Translations under genes and position numbers: made by a program
Notes under the pieces: model-generated
Database searches by the model: none
Told to the model about the DNA's origin: nothing
Seen by the model: the letters and a program-made list of their open reading frames with translations, nothing else
From: DAIDKA01 sp963726995
Lineage (GTDB): Bacteria > Pseudomonadota > Gammaproteobacteria > Steroidobacterales > Steroidobacteraceae
Length of the DNA: 64,000 nt
Assembly (NCBI GenBank): GCA_963726995.1
Contig: CAVSEP010000006.1
Location: 1,178,001 to 1,242,000, forward strand
Direction: 5' to 3'
Part shown: piece by piece, positions 24,953 to 33,439 of the stretch
Position numbering within the stretch: the stretch's first letter is position 1
How the letters are laid out: every line of letters begins with the position of its first letter

Positions 24953-26374
24953 ATGGGCACCGTCACCGGCGAGGCGGCCGATGCACTGGTGCTGTTCGGG
25001 GCCACCGGCGATCTGTGCCATCGGAAGATCTTTCCGTCGCTGTACCAGCTGGTGCGCCGGGGGCGCCTGACCATACCGGTGATCGGCGTCGCCAAGGCGG
25101 GCTGGAAACGCGAGCAGCTCATCGAGCGGCTGCGCGACAGCCTGAAGAACTTCGTGAAGGATGCGGAACCTGCGGTGGTCGAACGCTTCGTGGCGCTCGT
25201 CCAGTATGTGGACGGGGACTACGGCGCGCTGTCGACCTTCCAGCAGCTGCGCAAGCTCCTGGACACCGCGCAGCATCCGCTGCACTACCTGGCCATTCCG
25301 CCCAGCATGTTCCCCGTCGTGATCACGCAGCTGGCCGCCGCCGATTGCGACAAGGGCGCGCGGGTGGTGGTCGAGAAGCCCTTCGGCCGGGATCTGGCCA
25401 GCGCCCACGCATTGAACCAGACGCTGCACCGGATTTTCGAGGAAAGCGCGATCTTCCGCATCGACCATTACCTGGGCAAGGAGCCGGTGCAGAACCTGCT
25501 GTACTTTCGCTTTGCGAACTCCTTTCTCGAACCCATCTGGAACCGCAACTATGTGGCCAGCGTGCAGATCACCATGGCCGAGAATATCGGGGTGGCGGGG
25601 CGCGGCAAGTTCTATGACGAGGCCGGCGCGCTGCGCGATGTGGTGCAGAATCACCTGCTGCAGATCGTGGGCTTCCTCGCCATGGAGCCCCCGGTGAACA
25701 GCAGCGGCAACGCCATGCGCGATGAAAAGGTGAAGGTGTTCCGGGCGATGCGACCCCTGCAGCCCCAGGATCTGGTGCGCGGCCAGTTCACAGGGTATCG
25801 GGATGAGGCGGGCGTGGCGCCGGGTTCCAATGTCGAGACCTTCGCGGCTTTGCGGCTGGCCATCGATTCCTGGCGCTGGAGCGGGGTGCCGTTCTATCTG
25901 CGGGCCGGCAAGTGCCTGCCGGTCGAGGCCACCGAGGTGGTCGTGGAACTGCGGGACCCGCCGGCACGCGTCTTCGGCGACAGCAGACCCTGTCAGCCCA
26001 ACTACCTCAGGTTTCGGGTCGGGCCGGATGTGGCCATCGCCCTGGGCGCGCATGTCAAACAGCCGGGCGAGGGCATGGCGGGCCGTGAAGTGGAGCTGTT
26101 CGTGGACCAGAAGGCCGCCGAGGAGATGGAGCCTTACGAGCGGCTGATCGGGGATGCCATCATTGGCGATGCGACGCTGTTCGCGCGCGAGGATGAAGTC
26201 GAGGCGGCCTGGGCCGCGGTCGATCCGGTGCTGGGGGACATTGCGCCCGTCTATCCTTATGCACCCGGCACCTGGGGTCCGGCCGAAGCCTTCCATATCG
26301 TGGCGGGCGAGTGCGGCTGGCATGATCCGGGCGCGACGGCGGCCGGCTGGACGCGCTGGCCTATGCGGGGCTAG
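24953..26374 (+). CDS. zwf: Glucose-6-phosphate dehydrogenase
   Basis: 473 aa, first step of the oxidative pentose phosphate and Entner-Doudoroff routes. The cofactor motif is LVLFGATGDLCHRKIFPSL. The substrate and catalytic block RIDHYLGKE starts at R169 and contains H172. VVVEKPFGRDL and FYLRAGKCLPV are also diagnostic. It overlaps the convergent pgl by 14 bp. Zwf, Pgl and Gnd together give all three oxidative steps in one locus. Confidence 0.96.
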   Translation: MGTVTGEAADALVLFGATGDLCHRKIFPSLYQLVRRGRLTIPVIGVAKAGWKREQLIERLRDSLKNFVKDAEPAVVERFVALVQYVDGDYGALSTFQQLRKLLDTAQHPLHYLAIPPSMFPVVITQLAAADCDKGARVVVEKPFGRDLASAHALNQTLHRIFEESAIFRIDHYLGKEPVQNLLYFRFANSFLEPIWNRNYVASVQITMAENIGVAGRGKFYDEAGALRDVVQNHLLQIVGFLAMEPPVNSSGNAMRDEKVKVFRAMRPLQPQDLVRGQFTGYRDEAGVAPGSNVETFAALRLAIDSWRWSGVPFYLRAGKCLPVEATEVVVELRDPPARVFGDSRPCQPNYLRFRVGPDVAIALGAHVKQPGEGMAGREVELFVDQKAAEEMEPYERLIGDAIIGDATLFAREDEVEAAWAAVDPVLGDIAPVYPYAPGTWGPAEAFHIVAGECGWHDPGATAAGWTRWPMRG

Positions 26375-27083
26375 CGGCAGCGTCCGCCCACACTTCCACG
26401 GACCGGCAGCCGCGCACCGCACCCCAGGCGATGAGATCCGTGCGGCGCTGCAGGAGTCCCTGCAGCGAGTCGCGCTTGTCGGCGCCGGCGACTACGAAGA
26501 TCAGCTGTGCCACGCGTTCCAGTACCGTGGGCGTGACGCTGACGGCGTCGCGCCCATCCGGTCGATGCACGCTGATGGCCAGCCTGCCCTTGGCGCGCTC
26601 CAGGTCGGCGGCCGAAAACAGTGAGGCCGTGTGTCCGTCCGCCCCCAGACCCAGCAATCCCAGCGTGATCCGGTGGCCGCCGGTGAGCACCTGGACCAGG
26701 CGTCGCTCGCTGTCCAGGGTTGCCTCGGCCAGGGTGAGTTCGCTGCGGATGCGCAGCACCTGCGCCGCGGCGAGCCCCATGGAAGTGAACAGCGGGCGGC
26801 TCTGGTGAAAGTTGCTCTGATCCGAATCCGAGGGCACGTAGCGATCGTCGGAGAACAGCACCGTGAGCCCCGGGGCCGGCGTCAGTCCTTTGGTCGCGAG
26901 TGCAAGGTAGGCCGGAATCGGGGTGCTGCCGCCGGACAGCATGACCGCCGGGCGGTCGGTGTCGGTCCCGGTCAGCACCTGGGCGAGGCGCTCCTCCACG
27001 GCCGACTGCAGCTGCGCCCGATCGGCGAAGCGCCGCAGGAGCAGCTGGGCTTCGCGATGCGGCGCGCGTGTTTGCGATGCCAT
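26361..27083 (-). CDS. pgl: 6-phosphogluconolactonase
   Basis: 240 aa, DevB/Pgl type, hydrolysing 6-phosphogluconolactone. Visible motifs are AVMLSGGSTPIPAYLAL, VLFSDDRYVPSDSDQSN and LLGLGADGHTASLF with the histidine. The ATG at 27083 is chosen because AAAGGAG lies about 8 bp upstream; an in-frame TTG at 27101 would swallow that site. It starts 14 bp after the degS stop on the same strand but its 3' end overlaps zwf. Confidence 0.92.
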   Translation of the reverse strand: MASQTRAPHREAQLLLRRFADRAQLQSAVEERLAQVLTGTDTDRPAVMLSGGSTPIPAYLALATKGLTPAPGLTVLFSDDRYVPSDSDQSNFHQSRPLFTSMGLAAAQVLRIRSELTLAEATLDSERRLVQVLTGGHRITLGLLGLGADGHTASLFSAADLERAKGRLAISVHRPDGRDAVSVTPTVLERVAQLIFVVAGADKRDSLQGLLQRRTDLIAWGAVRGCRSVEVWADAAASPA

Positions 27084-27097
27084 CCTCTGCTCCTTTA

Positions 27098-28354
27098 TCA
27101 AAGGTTCCGCGGACGTTGTCGCACGCTGATGCTGGCCTGAAAGCTCGAACGGCCGCGAAGGCCCGCGACTTTGATGGTGGCGCCCGGCTGAGTGCTGGCG
27201 ATGCGCGCCAGGATGTCCTGCGAACTGGTCACGCCGCGGCCGTCGAATCCCGTGAGGATGTCGCCGGGGCGCAGCCCCGCCTCCAGCGCCGGGCCCTGGT
27301 ACAGATCCACGACCACGACCCCGCCATGTGCCAGCCCGACGCTGGCCGCCTGCTCGTCGGAGAAATCCTCCGGAATGATGCCGATCCAGCCGCGCATCAC
27401 CTTGCCGCTGGCGATCAGGTCGTGGATCACGCCGCGGACCATGTTCACCGGAATGGCGAAGCCGATGCCCTCCGCGCCGCTGGTCTTGGCCACGATGGCC
27501 GTGTTGATGCCCACCAGCTCACCGCGGGTGTTGATCAGGGCGCCACCCGAATTGCCGGGATTGATGGCGGCATCGGTCTGGATGAAATTTTCGAATGTCG
27601 CCAGTCCCAGCTGGCCGCGGGCGGTCGCGCTGACGATGCCGTGCGTGACGGTCTGCGACAGCCCCAGGGGATTGCCGATCGCCAGCACCACGTCCCCGAC
27701 CTGCAGGCGGTCGGAGTGGCCGAAGGGCATCACCGGCAAGCGGGCGAGGCTGATTTTCAGCAGCGCAAGGTCCGAGTCCGGATCCCGGCCCACCACCCGG
27801 GCCACGGCCACGCGCCGGTCCGCCAGCTGCACCCACACCTGGTCGGCGTTTTCGATCACGTGGTTGTTGGTGGCGATGTGCCCCTCGGTATCCACGATGA
27901 CGCCGGATCCCAGGCTGCGCTCGGTGCGGTTGCGATAGCGCGGCGCCGGATCGCCGAAGAATGCCCCGAAGCCGCTGGGCTGCACCCGCTCGGTCACGGT
28001 CCTGGAGGTGTAGATATTGACGACCGCGGGGGCCGCGCGCTGCACCGCGTCCGCATACGACCAGGCATCCCGACCGGGGAAGAGGATTGCGGGCGGCTGG
28101 CCATCGGATCCCTGGGCCGCACCGGAATCGCGCGCGCCGCCCGGCCCGGGAGCACCGGATTTTTCCACCGGGGCGGGGGCGGGGTCCGGCCTGCCGGTCG
28201 CCGCAGGGTCGGCCCTGCCGGTGAGCGCGACCGGGGGCGGACTTGGCGCCACCCCGACCAGCTGGGGCCGCCAGGCAACGATGATGAACGCCAGGGCCAG
28301 GCCGCTGACCACCGACGCCGCGACAAACATGAATACCCGACCGATCCGGCTCAT
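27098..28354 (-). CDS. degS: DegS/AlgW-like periplasmic serine protease
   Basis: 418 aa trypsin-like protease with one N-terminal membrane anchor (residues 6-27), a Pro/Ala/Gly-rich linker, the protease domain, and a single PDZ domain at the C-terminus. The catalytic triad is H165 (ATNNHVIENAD), D195 (DPDSDLALLK) and S269 (NPGNSGGAL). The anchor plus one PDZ fits DegS/AlgW, the sensor that cleaves anti-sigma factor RseA, better than the two-PDZ DegP/DegQ. The linker is longer than in E. coli. ATG 28354 follows an AGGCAGGA stretch. It is divergent from petB. Confidence 0.87.
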   Translation of the reverse strand: MSRIGRVFMFVAASVVSGLALAFIIVAWRPQLVGVAPSPPPVALTGRADPAATGRPDPAPAPVEKSGAPGPGGARDSGAAQGSDGQPPAILFPGRDAWSYADAVQRAAPAVVNIYTSRTVTERVQPSGFGAFFGDPAPRYRNRTERSLGSGVIVDTEGHIATNNHVIENADQVWVQLADRRVAVARVVGRDPDSDLALLKISLARLPVMPFGHSDRLQVGDVVLAIGNPLGLSQTVTHGIVSATARGQLGLATFENFIQTDAAINPGNSGGALINTRGELVGINTAIVAKTSGAEGIGFAIPVNMVRGVIHDLIASGKVMRGWIGIIPEDFSDEQAASVGLAHGGVVVVDLYQGPALEAGLRPGDILTGFDGRGVTSSQDILARIASTQPGATIKVAGLRGRSSFQASISVRQRPRNL

Positions 28355-28419
28355 TCCTGCCTCGTGAGTTGGCGATGAAAGTCCCCCTGACGTGACCGAA
28401 GGCGGGACTTTGTTGTGTG

Positions 28420-28425
28420 TATAAT
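28420..28425 (+). promoter_or_regulatory. Probable -10 element of the pet operon
   Basis: A consensus TATAAT lies about 94 bp before the petB ATG in the divergent degS-petB gap. No good -35 is visible at 16-18 bp. It implies that petB is the first gene of the transcript. Confidence 0.5.
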
Positions 28426-28461
28426 GCGCCGCCCCCCTGAGCAACGGAAACTAAGGGTCCG

Positions 28462-28476
28462 CGCCTTTGTAAGGCG
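28462..28476 (+). other. Stem-loop in the petB leader
   Basis: CGCCTT and AAGGCG form a perfect 6-bp stem with a TGT loop, between the TATAAT and the petB start. It is not followed by a T-tract, so it may affect mRNA stability or translation rather than terminate. Confidence 0.4.
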
Positions 28477-28518
28477 GCAGCGTTGTTCTTGCGGGAAGAT
28501 AATATTAGGAGCGGCCCG

Positions 28519-29788
28519 ATGCCCCAAAGGGAAGTCGAGAGCACAGGCCAGAGTGCAGACCAGAGCAAGGGTCTGAAGGCGTGGCTCTACAAGCGTTTGC
28601 CGGTCAAGGAGTTCATCGAGACTCAGGCCACCGGCTACTACGCGCCGAAGAATTTCAACATCTGGTACTTCTTTGGCTTCATCGCCATGGTCGTGCTGGT
28701 GATGCAGCTGCTGACGGGCATCTTCCTGACGATGTTCTACAAGCCGGGCGAGGCCACCTCGTTCGATTCAGTCGAATTCATCATGCGCGAGGTCGATTAC
28801 GGGTGGCTGATCCGCTACCTGCACTCCACCGGCGCCTCCGCGTTCTTCCTGGTCGTGTACCTGCACATGTATCGGGCGATCATGTACGGGTCATACCGTG
28901 CGCCGCGTGAACTGCTGTGGCTGTTCGGCATGCTGGTGTACCTGGCGCTGATGGCCGAGGCCTTCATGGGCTACGTGCTGCCCTGGGGCAACATGTCCTA
29001 CTGGGCGGCCAACGTGATCGTGAACATCTTCGGCACCGTCCCGGTAATCGGGCCGACGCTGGTGGAGTGGATCCGCGGCGACTACGGCATCGCCGATTCC
29101 ACCCTGAACCGCTTCTTTGCCCTGCACGTGGTGGCGGTGCCGCTGGCGCTGCTGCTGCTGGTGGTGCTGCACCTGGTGGCCCTGCGCCGCACCGGCTCGA
29201 ACAATCCGGACGGCATCGAAATCAAGGCCAAGCTGGGGCCCGACGGGCATCCGGTGGACGGCATTCCCTTCCATCCCTACTACTCCGTGAAGGACTCCTT
29301 CGGGATTTCGGTCTTCCTGGTGATCTTCGCGACGCGTGGTGTTCTTTGCCCCGACCCTCGGCGGCTATTTCCTGGAGCACGCGAACTTCGAGCCGGCGGA
29401 CATCTTCTCGACGCCCAATCCCATCACGCCCTCGTGGTACTTCACGCCCTACTACGCCATCCTGCGTGCCATCCCGGACCAGCGCCTGGGCGCGCTGCTG
29501 ATGGCACTGTCGCTGGTGTGCTTCCTGCTGCTGCCCTGGCTGGATCGCTCGCCCGTGAAATCGATCCGCTACAAGGGGGCATGGTCCAGGGCGTTCCTGG
29601 CGTTGTTCACCGTGTCATTCCTGGGGCTCATGTATCTGGGCCTGCAGGAGCCGGCGGGGATCTACATCACCCTGGGACGGCTCGCCACCGGGGGATACTT
29701 TGCCTTTTTCATCCTGATGCCGTTCTACACCAGGTTCGAACGGGTCAAGCCGGTGCCCGATCGCGTGAGGTTCCAGGCCCATGCTTAA
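28519..29788 (+). CDS. petB: Ubiquinol-cytochrome c reductase cytochrome b (frameshifted)
   Basis: Membrane subunit of the bc1 complex holding both b hemes. The first 272 codons encode the N-terminus and haem helices (RYLHSTGASAFFLVVYLHMY; FFALHVVAVPLALLLLVVLHL). At about 29335 the frame breaks. The rest continues one base later as VVFFAPTLGGYFLEHANFEP, then PSWYFTPYYAILRAIP and the C-terminal helices, ending at 29788. Removing the single C at 29335 (GCGACGCGTGG) restores one protein of about 422 aa. TAGGAG precedes the ATG by 8 bp. It overlaps petC by 8 bp. The Rieske gene petA, normally first, is absent upstream. A consensus error is more likely than a true loss. Confidence 0.9.
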
Positions 29789-30677
29789 GGTGAACAGCGT
29801 GAGACAGGGTCTGCTGTGGGTTGCGGTGGCGGCGCTGCTGGGCGCCGCGAATCTCGCCGTGGGCGCCGATGATGCATCGGCCCCGCAGGCTTCCGCTCCT
29901 GCCGCGGCGCCGGGCAGCGTCCAGGCCGCCATGGCCATGGCGGCCCAGGTGGCGCAGCAGCAGGCGTCGGACAAGAAGGCCAAGGAAGAAGAGGAGCGGC
30001 TCAAGGGCTTCGGCGCCGACTGGGAATCCTGGTCGGCGGACAACTCGGTGGGCGATGTCGCCTCACTGCAGCGCGGCGTGCGCGACTTCGCGGGCTACTG
30101 TCGCGGCTGCCATGCCCTCAAGTACGTGCGCTACTCACGCATGGCGGCCGATCTGCAGATCAGCCCCGAGCAGCTGCAGAAGTACCTGCTGCCGGCTGGC
30201 GCCAAGGCCAGTGACTATGTCTCGACGCCCATGCCGGCGGCCGATGCGCTGAACTGGTTCGGCAAGGTGCCGCCGGATCTGTCGCTGATGGCGCGCGCGC
30301 GCGGTGCGGACTATCTGTACCGCCTGTGGACGACCTACTACGTGGATCCTTCGCGGGTCACCGGCGCCAACAATCTGCAGCTTCCCGGCATCGCCATGCC
30401 GCATGTGCTGTCGACCCTGGAAGGCCCCAAGGCCGCCGTGTTCCGCAAGGAAGACGGCCAGCAGGTGTTCGATCATTTCGTGCAGCTTGCCCCGGGCAGC
30501 ATGTCGCGCGAGGAGTACCAGGCGACGGTCCGGGATCTGGTGAATTTCCTGGACTATGCGGGCGAGCCCACCCAGGTTCAGCGCCGCTCCCTGGGCGTCA
30601 AGGTGTTATTGTTCCTGCTGGCCTTCACGGCGCTGACCTACCTGCTGAAACGCGAGTACTGGAAGAACATCCACTGA
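29781..30677 (+). CDS. petC: Cytochrome c1
   Basis: 298 aa. It has an N-terminal signal (LLWVAVAALLGAANLAVGA), a low-complexity Ala/Gln-rich segment, and the haem site CRGCH (C107, C110, H111). The MPHVL segment in GIAMPHVLST carries the likely axial methionine, and a C-terminal anchor helix follows (VLLFLLAFTALTYLL). It transfers electrons from the Rieske protein to cytochrome c. The Ala-rich insertion at residues 31-66 makes it longer than typical c1 proteins. Its start lies within petB, implying coupling. Confidence 0.92.
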   Translation: MLKVNSVRQGLLWVAVAALLGAANLAVGADDASAPQASAPAAAPGSVQAAMAMAAQVAQQQASDKKAKEEEERLKGFGADWESWSADNSVGDVASLQRGVRDFAGYCRGCHALKYVRYSRMAADLQISPEQLQKYLLPAGAKASDYVSTPMPAADALNWFGKVPPDLSLMARARGADYLYRLWTTYYVDPSRVTGANNLQLPGIAMPHVLSTLEGPKAAVFRKEDGQQVFDHFVQLAPGSMSREEYQATVRDLVNFLDYAGEPTQVQRRSLGVKVLLFLLAFTALTYLLKREYWKNIH

Positions 30678-30714
30678 CGCTCACCCCGGGACATGGGGAT
30701 TCGGAGTAAGCCCT

Positions 30715-31332
30715 TTGTCGAGCCGACGGTCCATCATGACCCTGTTTTCCGCTCCCAATGATCTTTGGAGTCACCGGACTCGCATTGTGCTGGCGGAAAA
30801 GGGCATCGGCATCGACATCATCAGCGTCGAGCCGGGCCGCCTGCCCGAGGACCTGCTGGACCTCAATCCCTATCACAGCCTGCCGACCCTGGTGGATCGC
30901 GACCTGGTGCTGTACGACTCGCGTGTGATCATGGAGTACCTGGATGAGCGCTTCCCCCACCCGCCGCTGATGCCGGTGGATCCGGTGGCGCGCGCGCAGT
31001 TTCGCCTCGCCCTGCATCGCGTCGAGCGCGATTGGTACCCGCTGGTACAGCAGATCGAAGCGGAGCCCGACCGCAAGGCCTCGCAGAAGGTTCGCAAGAC
31101 CCTGCGCGACACCATCCTGCAGAGCGAGGAACTGTTCAAGGTCAGGCCGTTCTTCCTCTCCGACGAATTCTCGATGGTCGATGCCACCATCGCCCCGGTG
31201 CTGTGGCGGCTGCCGCACTTCGAAGTCGAGCTGAACTCCGCCGCGATCGTCAAATACGCCAATCACGTGTTTTCCCGACCGGCGTTTCGCGACAGTCTCT
31301 CGGACACGGAGCAGGAAATGCGGCTGTCGTGA
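30715..31332 (+). CDS. sspA: Stringent starvation protein A
   Basis: 205 aa, glutathione-S-transferase fold without GST activity, an RNA polymerase-associated regulator. It opens RRSIMTLFSAPNDLWSHRTR and contains SRVIMEYLDERFPHPPLMPV and HRVERDWYPLV. The TTG at 30715 is chosen because the KRSVMTLFS-like N-terminus is conserved in SspA and GGAG precedes it; an ATG at 30736 would remove 7 residues. It follows petC, a standard proteobacterial linkage, and overlaps sspB by 4 bp. Confidence 0.93.
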   Translation: MSSRRSIMTLFSAPNDLWSHRTRIVLAEKGIGIDIISVEPGRLPEDLLDLNPYHSLPTLVDRDLVLYDSRVIMEYLDERFPHPPLMPVDPVARAQFRLALHRVERDWYPLVQQIEAEPDRKASQKVRKTLRDTILQSEELFKVRPFFLSDEFSMVDATIAPVLWRLPHFEVELNSAAIVKYANHVFSRPAFRDSLSDTEQEMRLS

Positions 31333-31739
31333 GCGAGTCGTCGCTGCCTCCCAAGCGGCCCTATCTGCTGCGGGCCATGCACCAGTGGATGACCGACGGG
31401 GGCCAGACGCCCCACGTGATCGTCGATGTCGACCGGCATGCCGTCGATGTGCCGCGCGCCTTCGTGAAGGAAGGCAAGATCGTTCTCAACATCAGCTACG
31501 AGGCCACCGAGCGCCTGAACATCGGCAACGACTGGCTGGAACTGGATACGCGCTTTGGCGGCGCCATCCACCACGTGCGTGCCCCCATCGGGGCGGTGCT
31601 GGGCATCTACGCGCGCGAGACCGGCGAGGGCATGGTGTTCTCCGAGGCTGATCTGGGGCCGCAGCCGCCGCCCTCACCACCCAAGCCGCCGACGGCCGAA
31701 GAAGGCCGGCCGCGGCCGCAGCTGAAGGTCGTCAAGTAG
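31329..31739 (+). CDS. sspB: ClpXP adaptor SspB
   Basis: 136 aa, starting at a GTG that overlaps the sspA stop. The substrate-binding domain is YLLRAMHQWMTDGGQTPHV to GAVLGIYARETGEGM. A flexible Pro-rich linker follows, and then the C-terminal ClpX-docking tail PQLKVVK. SspB delivers ssrA-tagged proteins to ClpXP. It ends 2 bp from the convergent yraN. Confidence 0.94.
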   Translation: MSESSLPPKRPYLLRAMHQWMTDGGQTPHVIVDVDRHAVDVPRAFVKEGKIVLNISYEATERLNIGNDWLELDTRFGGAIHHVRAPIGAVLGIYARETGEGMVFSEADLGPQPPPSPPKPPTAEEGRPRPQLKVVK

Positions 31740-31741
31740 GG

Positions 31742-32107
31742 CTAGGCTTGGAAGGCGTGACGGAACCAGTCCACCTGCGGCGCCGCGGACTGGGCGCCGC
31801 CCACGATCAGCACATCGAATCTCACCGGCAGCGCCGCGTAGTCGCGATGCTGCTGCAGCAGCTGGGCGGCCGCACGGATGATGCGTCGTTGTTTGGCCCG
31901 GCCGACGCTGGCCGCGGCGCCGCCGAATGCGGCCGTGCTGCGCGTGCGCACTTCGGCGATCACCAGCACCCCCTGATCGAGGGCCACCAGGTCGATTTCG
32001 CCCAGGCGCCGCCGGTAGTTGCGTTCCAGGATGGTCAGTCCGCGGCCCTGCAGATACTCCAGGGCCAGCTGTTCGGCGCGTGCGCCGAGGACTTGGGCCG
32101 CGGTCAC
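31742..32107 (-). CDS. yraN: UPF0102 family endonuclease-like protein YraN
   Basis: 121 aa. It shows the YraN pattern LGARAEQLALEYLQGRGLTI, then NYRRRLGEIDLVALDQGVLV and IAEVRTRS, resembling the Holliday-junction/PD-(D/E)XK nuclease fold (E and D in GEID, E in AEVR). The function is not firmly known. It sits 7 bp downstream of lpoA on the same strand, the usual lpoA-yraN order. Confidence 0.9.
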   Translation of the reverse strand: MTAAQVLGARAEQLALEYLQGRGLTILERNYRRRLGEIDLVALDQGVLVIAEVRTRSTAAFGGAAASVGRAKQRRIIRAAAQLLQQHRDYAALPVRFDVLIVGGAQSAAPQVDWFRHAFQA

Positions 32108-32114
32108 GGGCGCT

Positions 32115-33389
32115 TCAGTTCAGCTGCCGCGGCTCGCCGTTGCGGATCTGTGCCCACGTGAGGTCGCGCAGCACGTGGCCGTCGGCGGCAATGGTGAGGT
32201 GGCCGGTGAGCCCGTCCACGCCAAGGCTGGTGGGGTTGCCGCCCTGGGCGGGCAAGGCACGCAGTGCCGTGGCCAGTCTTGCGGCATCGAATCCGAAGGC
32301 GAACAGGATGCTGCGGCGGGGGCCCCCGGTCGGCCAGGCGGCATTGGTGGCCTCGCGCACGCTGTCCACCAGCGCGCCGCCCAGCAGCCAGGGCGCATCC
32401 GGAAAGATCAGGCCGTCCAGATCCTGGTTGGCGCTGGGGTTCGGTTCGAAGGCGTCGGCGGTCGCATAGGTGGGAACGTCGCCGGCGAAGTAGAACTTCA
32501 GCTGCGGACGCAGCAGCCGCTCCGCCTGGGCCTGTCCGGGCGAGAAAATGAAGGCCACGTCCCCGCGCCGGCGCGCCTGGAACGTGAGCTTGGTCCCCAG
32601 CACCGATTCGAGGCGCTTGTTGCGCGCCTCGCTTTCGTTGATGCGCAGCACCTGGCTGATGGCCGCGGCGTAATCGGTGCTGCCGGCATCGTAGCTGGCG
32701 GCATCCAGCAGCTGTCCTCCCGCGGCGTTCAGCTCCTGGGTGAAGGCGGCGAGCACGCGCTGTCCCCACTCCCCGCTGGGCACCAGCGCGACGCCGGCGC
32801 GATTGCCGTCGGCCACCACGCGTCTTGCGACCTGGCGGGCTTCATCCTCCGGTGAGAGTGCGTACTGGTACAGGGCGTTGCCCGCGGGCGGTGCGCCCGT
32901 GAGGGCGTTCAGGATCATCAGCGGCGGCCGCGGACCGGTGTAGCCGGCCGCAGCCATGGCTTCGGTGCGGGTCAGGGGCCCGACGATGAAGCCGGCGCCA
33001 TCCCCGGTGGCCTGGCTCAATGCCGCTGCGACGCTCATCTGGGAGGTGTCATAGATGTGCAGGTCCGGCCGCCCCGGCGCGGGCTGTGAGTAGTAACCGG
33101 TCAGGAAACCATCGCGCACGGCGAGGGCGGCGGCGCTCTGCGGGCCCGTGAGGGGCAGCAGCAGCGCGATCTGCGCACCTCCCGTGAGCGGCGCGAAGGT
33201 CGTGGCGCCACGGGCCGCCGGCGCGCCCGGGGCCGGGACGGTCTGATGGGTGATCGGGCCGGGCGTCAATACCCCCGGCGGGGCCTGATCCGGCCCGGAC
33301 TGCACGTTCGCGCAGCTGGCCAGCTGCAGGCCCAGCGTTGCCGTCAGGGTCGCAAGTCCCAGGTGCAGGGAACGTCGGGAGTCGGCCAT
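32115..33389 (-). CDS. lpoA: Outer-membrane lipoprotein activator of PBP1A (LppC/LpoA)
   Basis: 424 aa lipoprotein. The signal peptide ends at the lipobox LASC (C26), and a Pro/Ala linker follows. A periplasmic-binding-protein-like domain then runs from about residue 70 (IALLLPLTGPQSAAALAVRDG), including the two lobes. It lacks the N-terminal TPR domain of E. coli LpoA, as many non-enteric members do. It activates class A PBPs from the outer membrane. ATG 33389 gives the proper signal peptide; the open frame extends 12 codons further upstream. Confidence 0.87.
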   Translation of the reverse strand: MADSRRSLHLGLATLTATLGLQLASCANVQSGPDQAPPGVLTPGPITHQTVPAPGAPAARGATTFAPLTGGAQIALLLPLTGPQSAAALAVRDGFLTGYYSQPAPGRPDLHIYDTSQMSVAAALSQATGDGAGFIVGPLTRTEAMAAAGYTGPRPPLMILNALTGAPPAGNALYQYALSPEDEARQVARRVVADGNRAGVALVPSGEWGQRVLAAFTQELNAAGGQLLDAASYDAGSTDYAAAISQVLRINESEARNKRLESVLGTKLTFQARRRGDVAFIFSPGQAQAERLLRPQLKFYFAGDVPTYATADAFEPNPSANQDLDGLIFPDAPWLLGGALVDSVREATNAAWPTGGPRRSILFAFGFDAARLATALRALPAQGGNPTSLGVDGLTGHLTIAADGHVLRDLTWAQIRNGEPRQLN

Positions 33390-33433
33390 TGGGGTGCGGT
33401 GCCTTACACTGAGCGGGTCAAACACTGTGCAGG

Positions 33434-33439
33434 ATTATA
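33434..33439 (-). promoter_or_regulatory. Probable -10 element for lpoA-yraN
   Basis: Consensus TATAAT on the minus strand, 45 bp before the lpoA ATG, in the 50 bp gap between divergent lpoA and rsmI. No strong -35 is seen. Confidence 0.4.

Noticed and set aside
24536..26422. 628-codon open frame antisense to zwf
   Set aside because: Same GC-driven artefact; the sense strand encodes glucose-6-phosphate dehydrogenase throughout.
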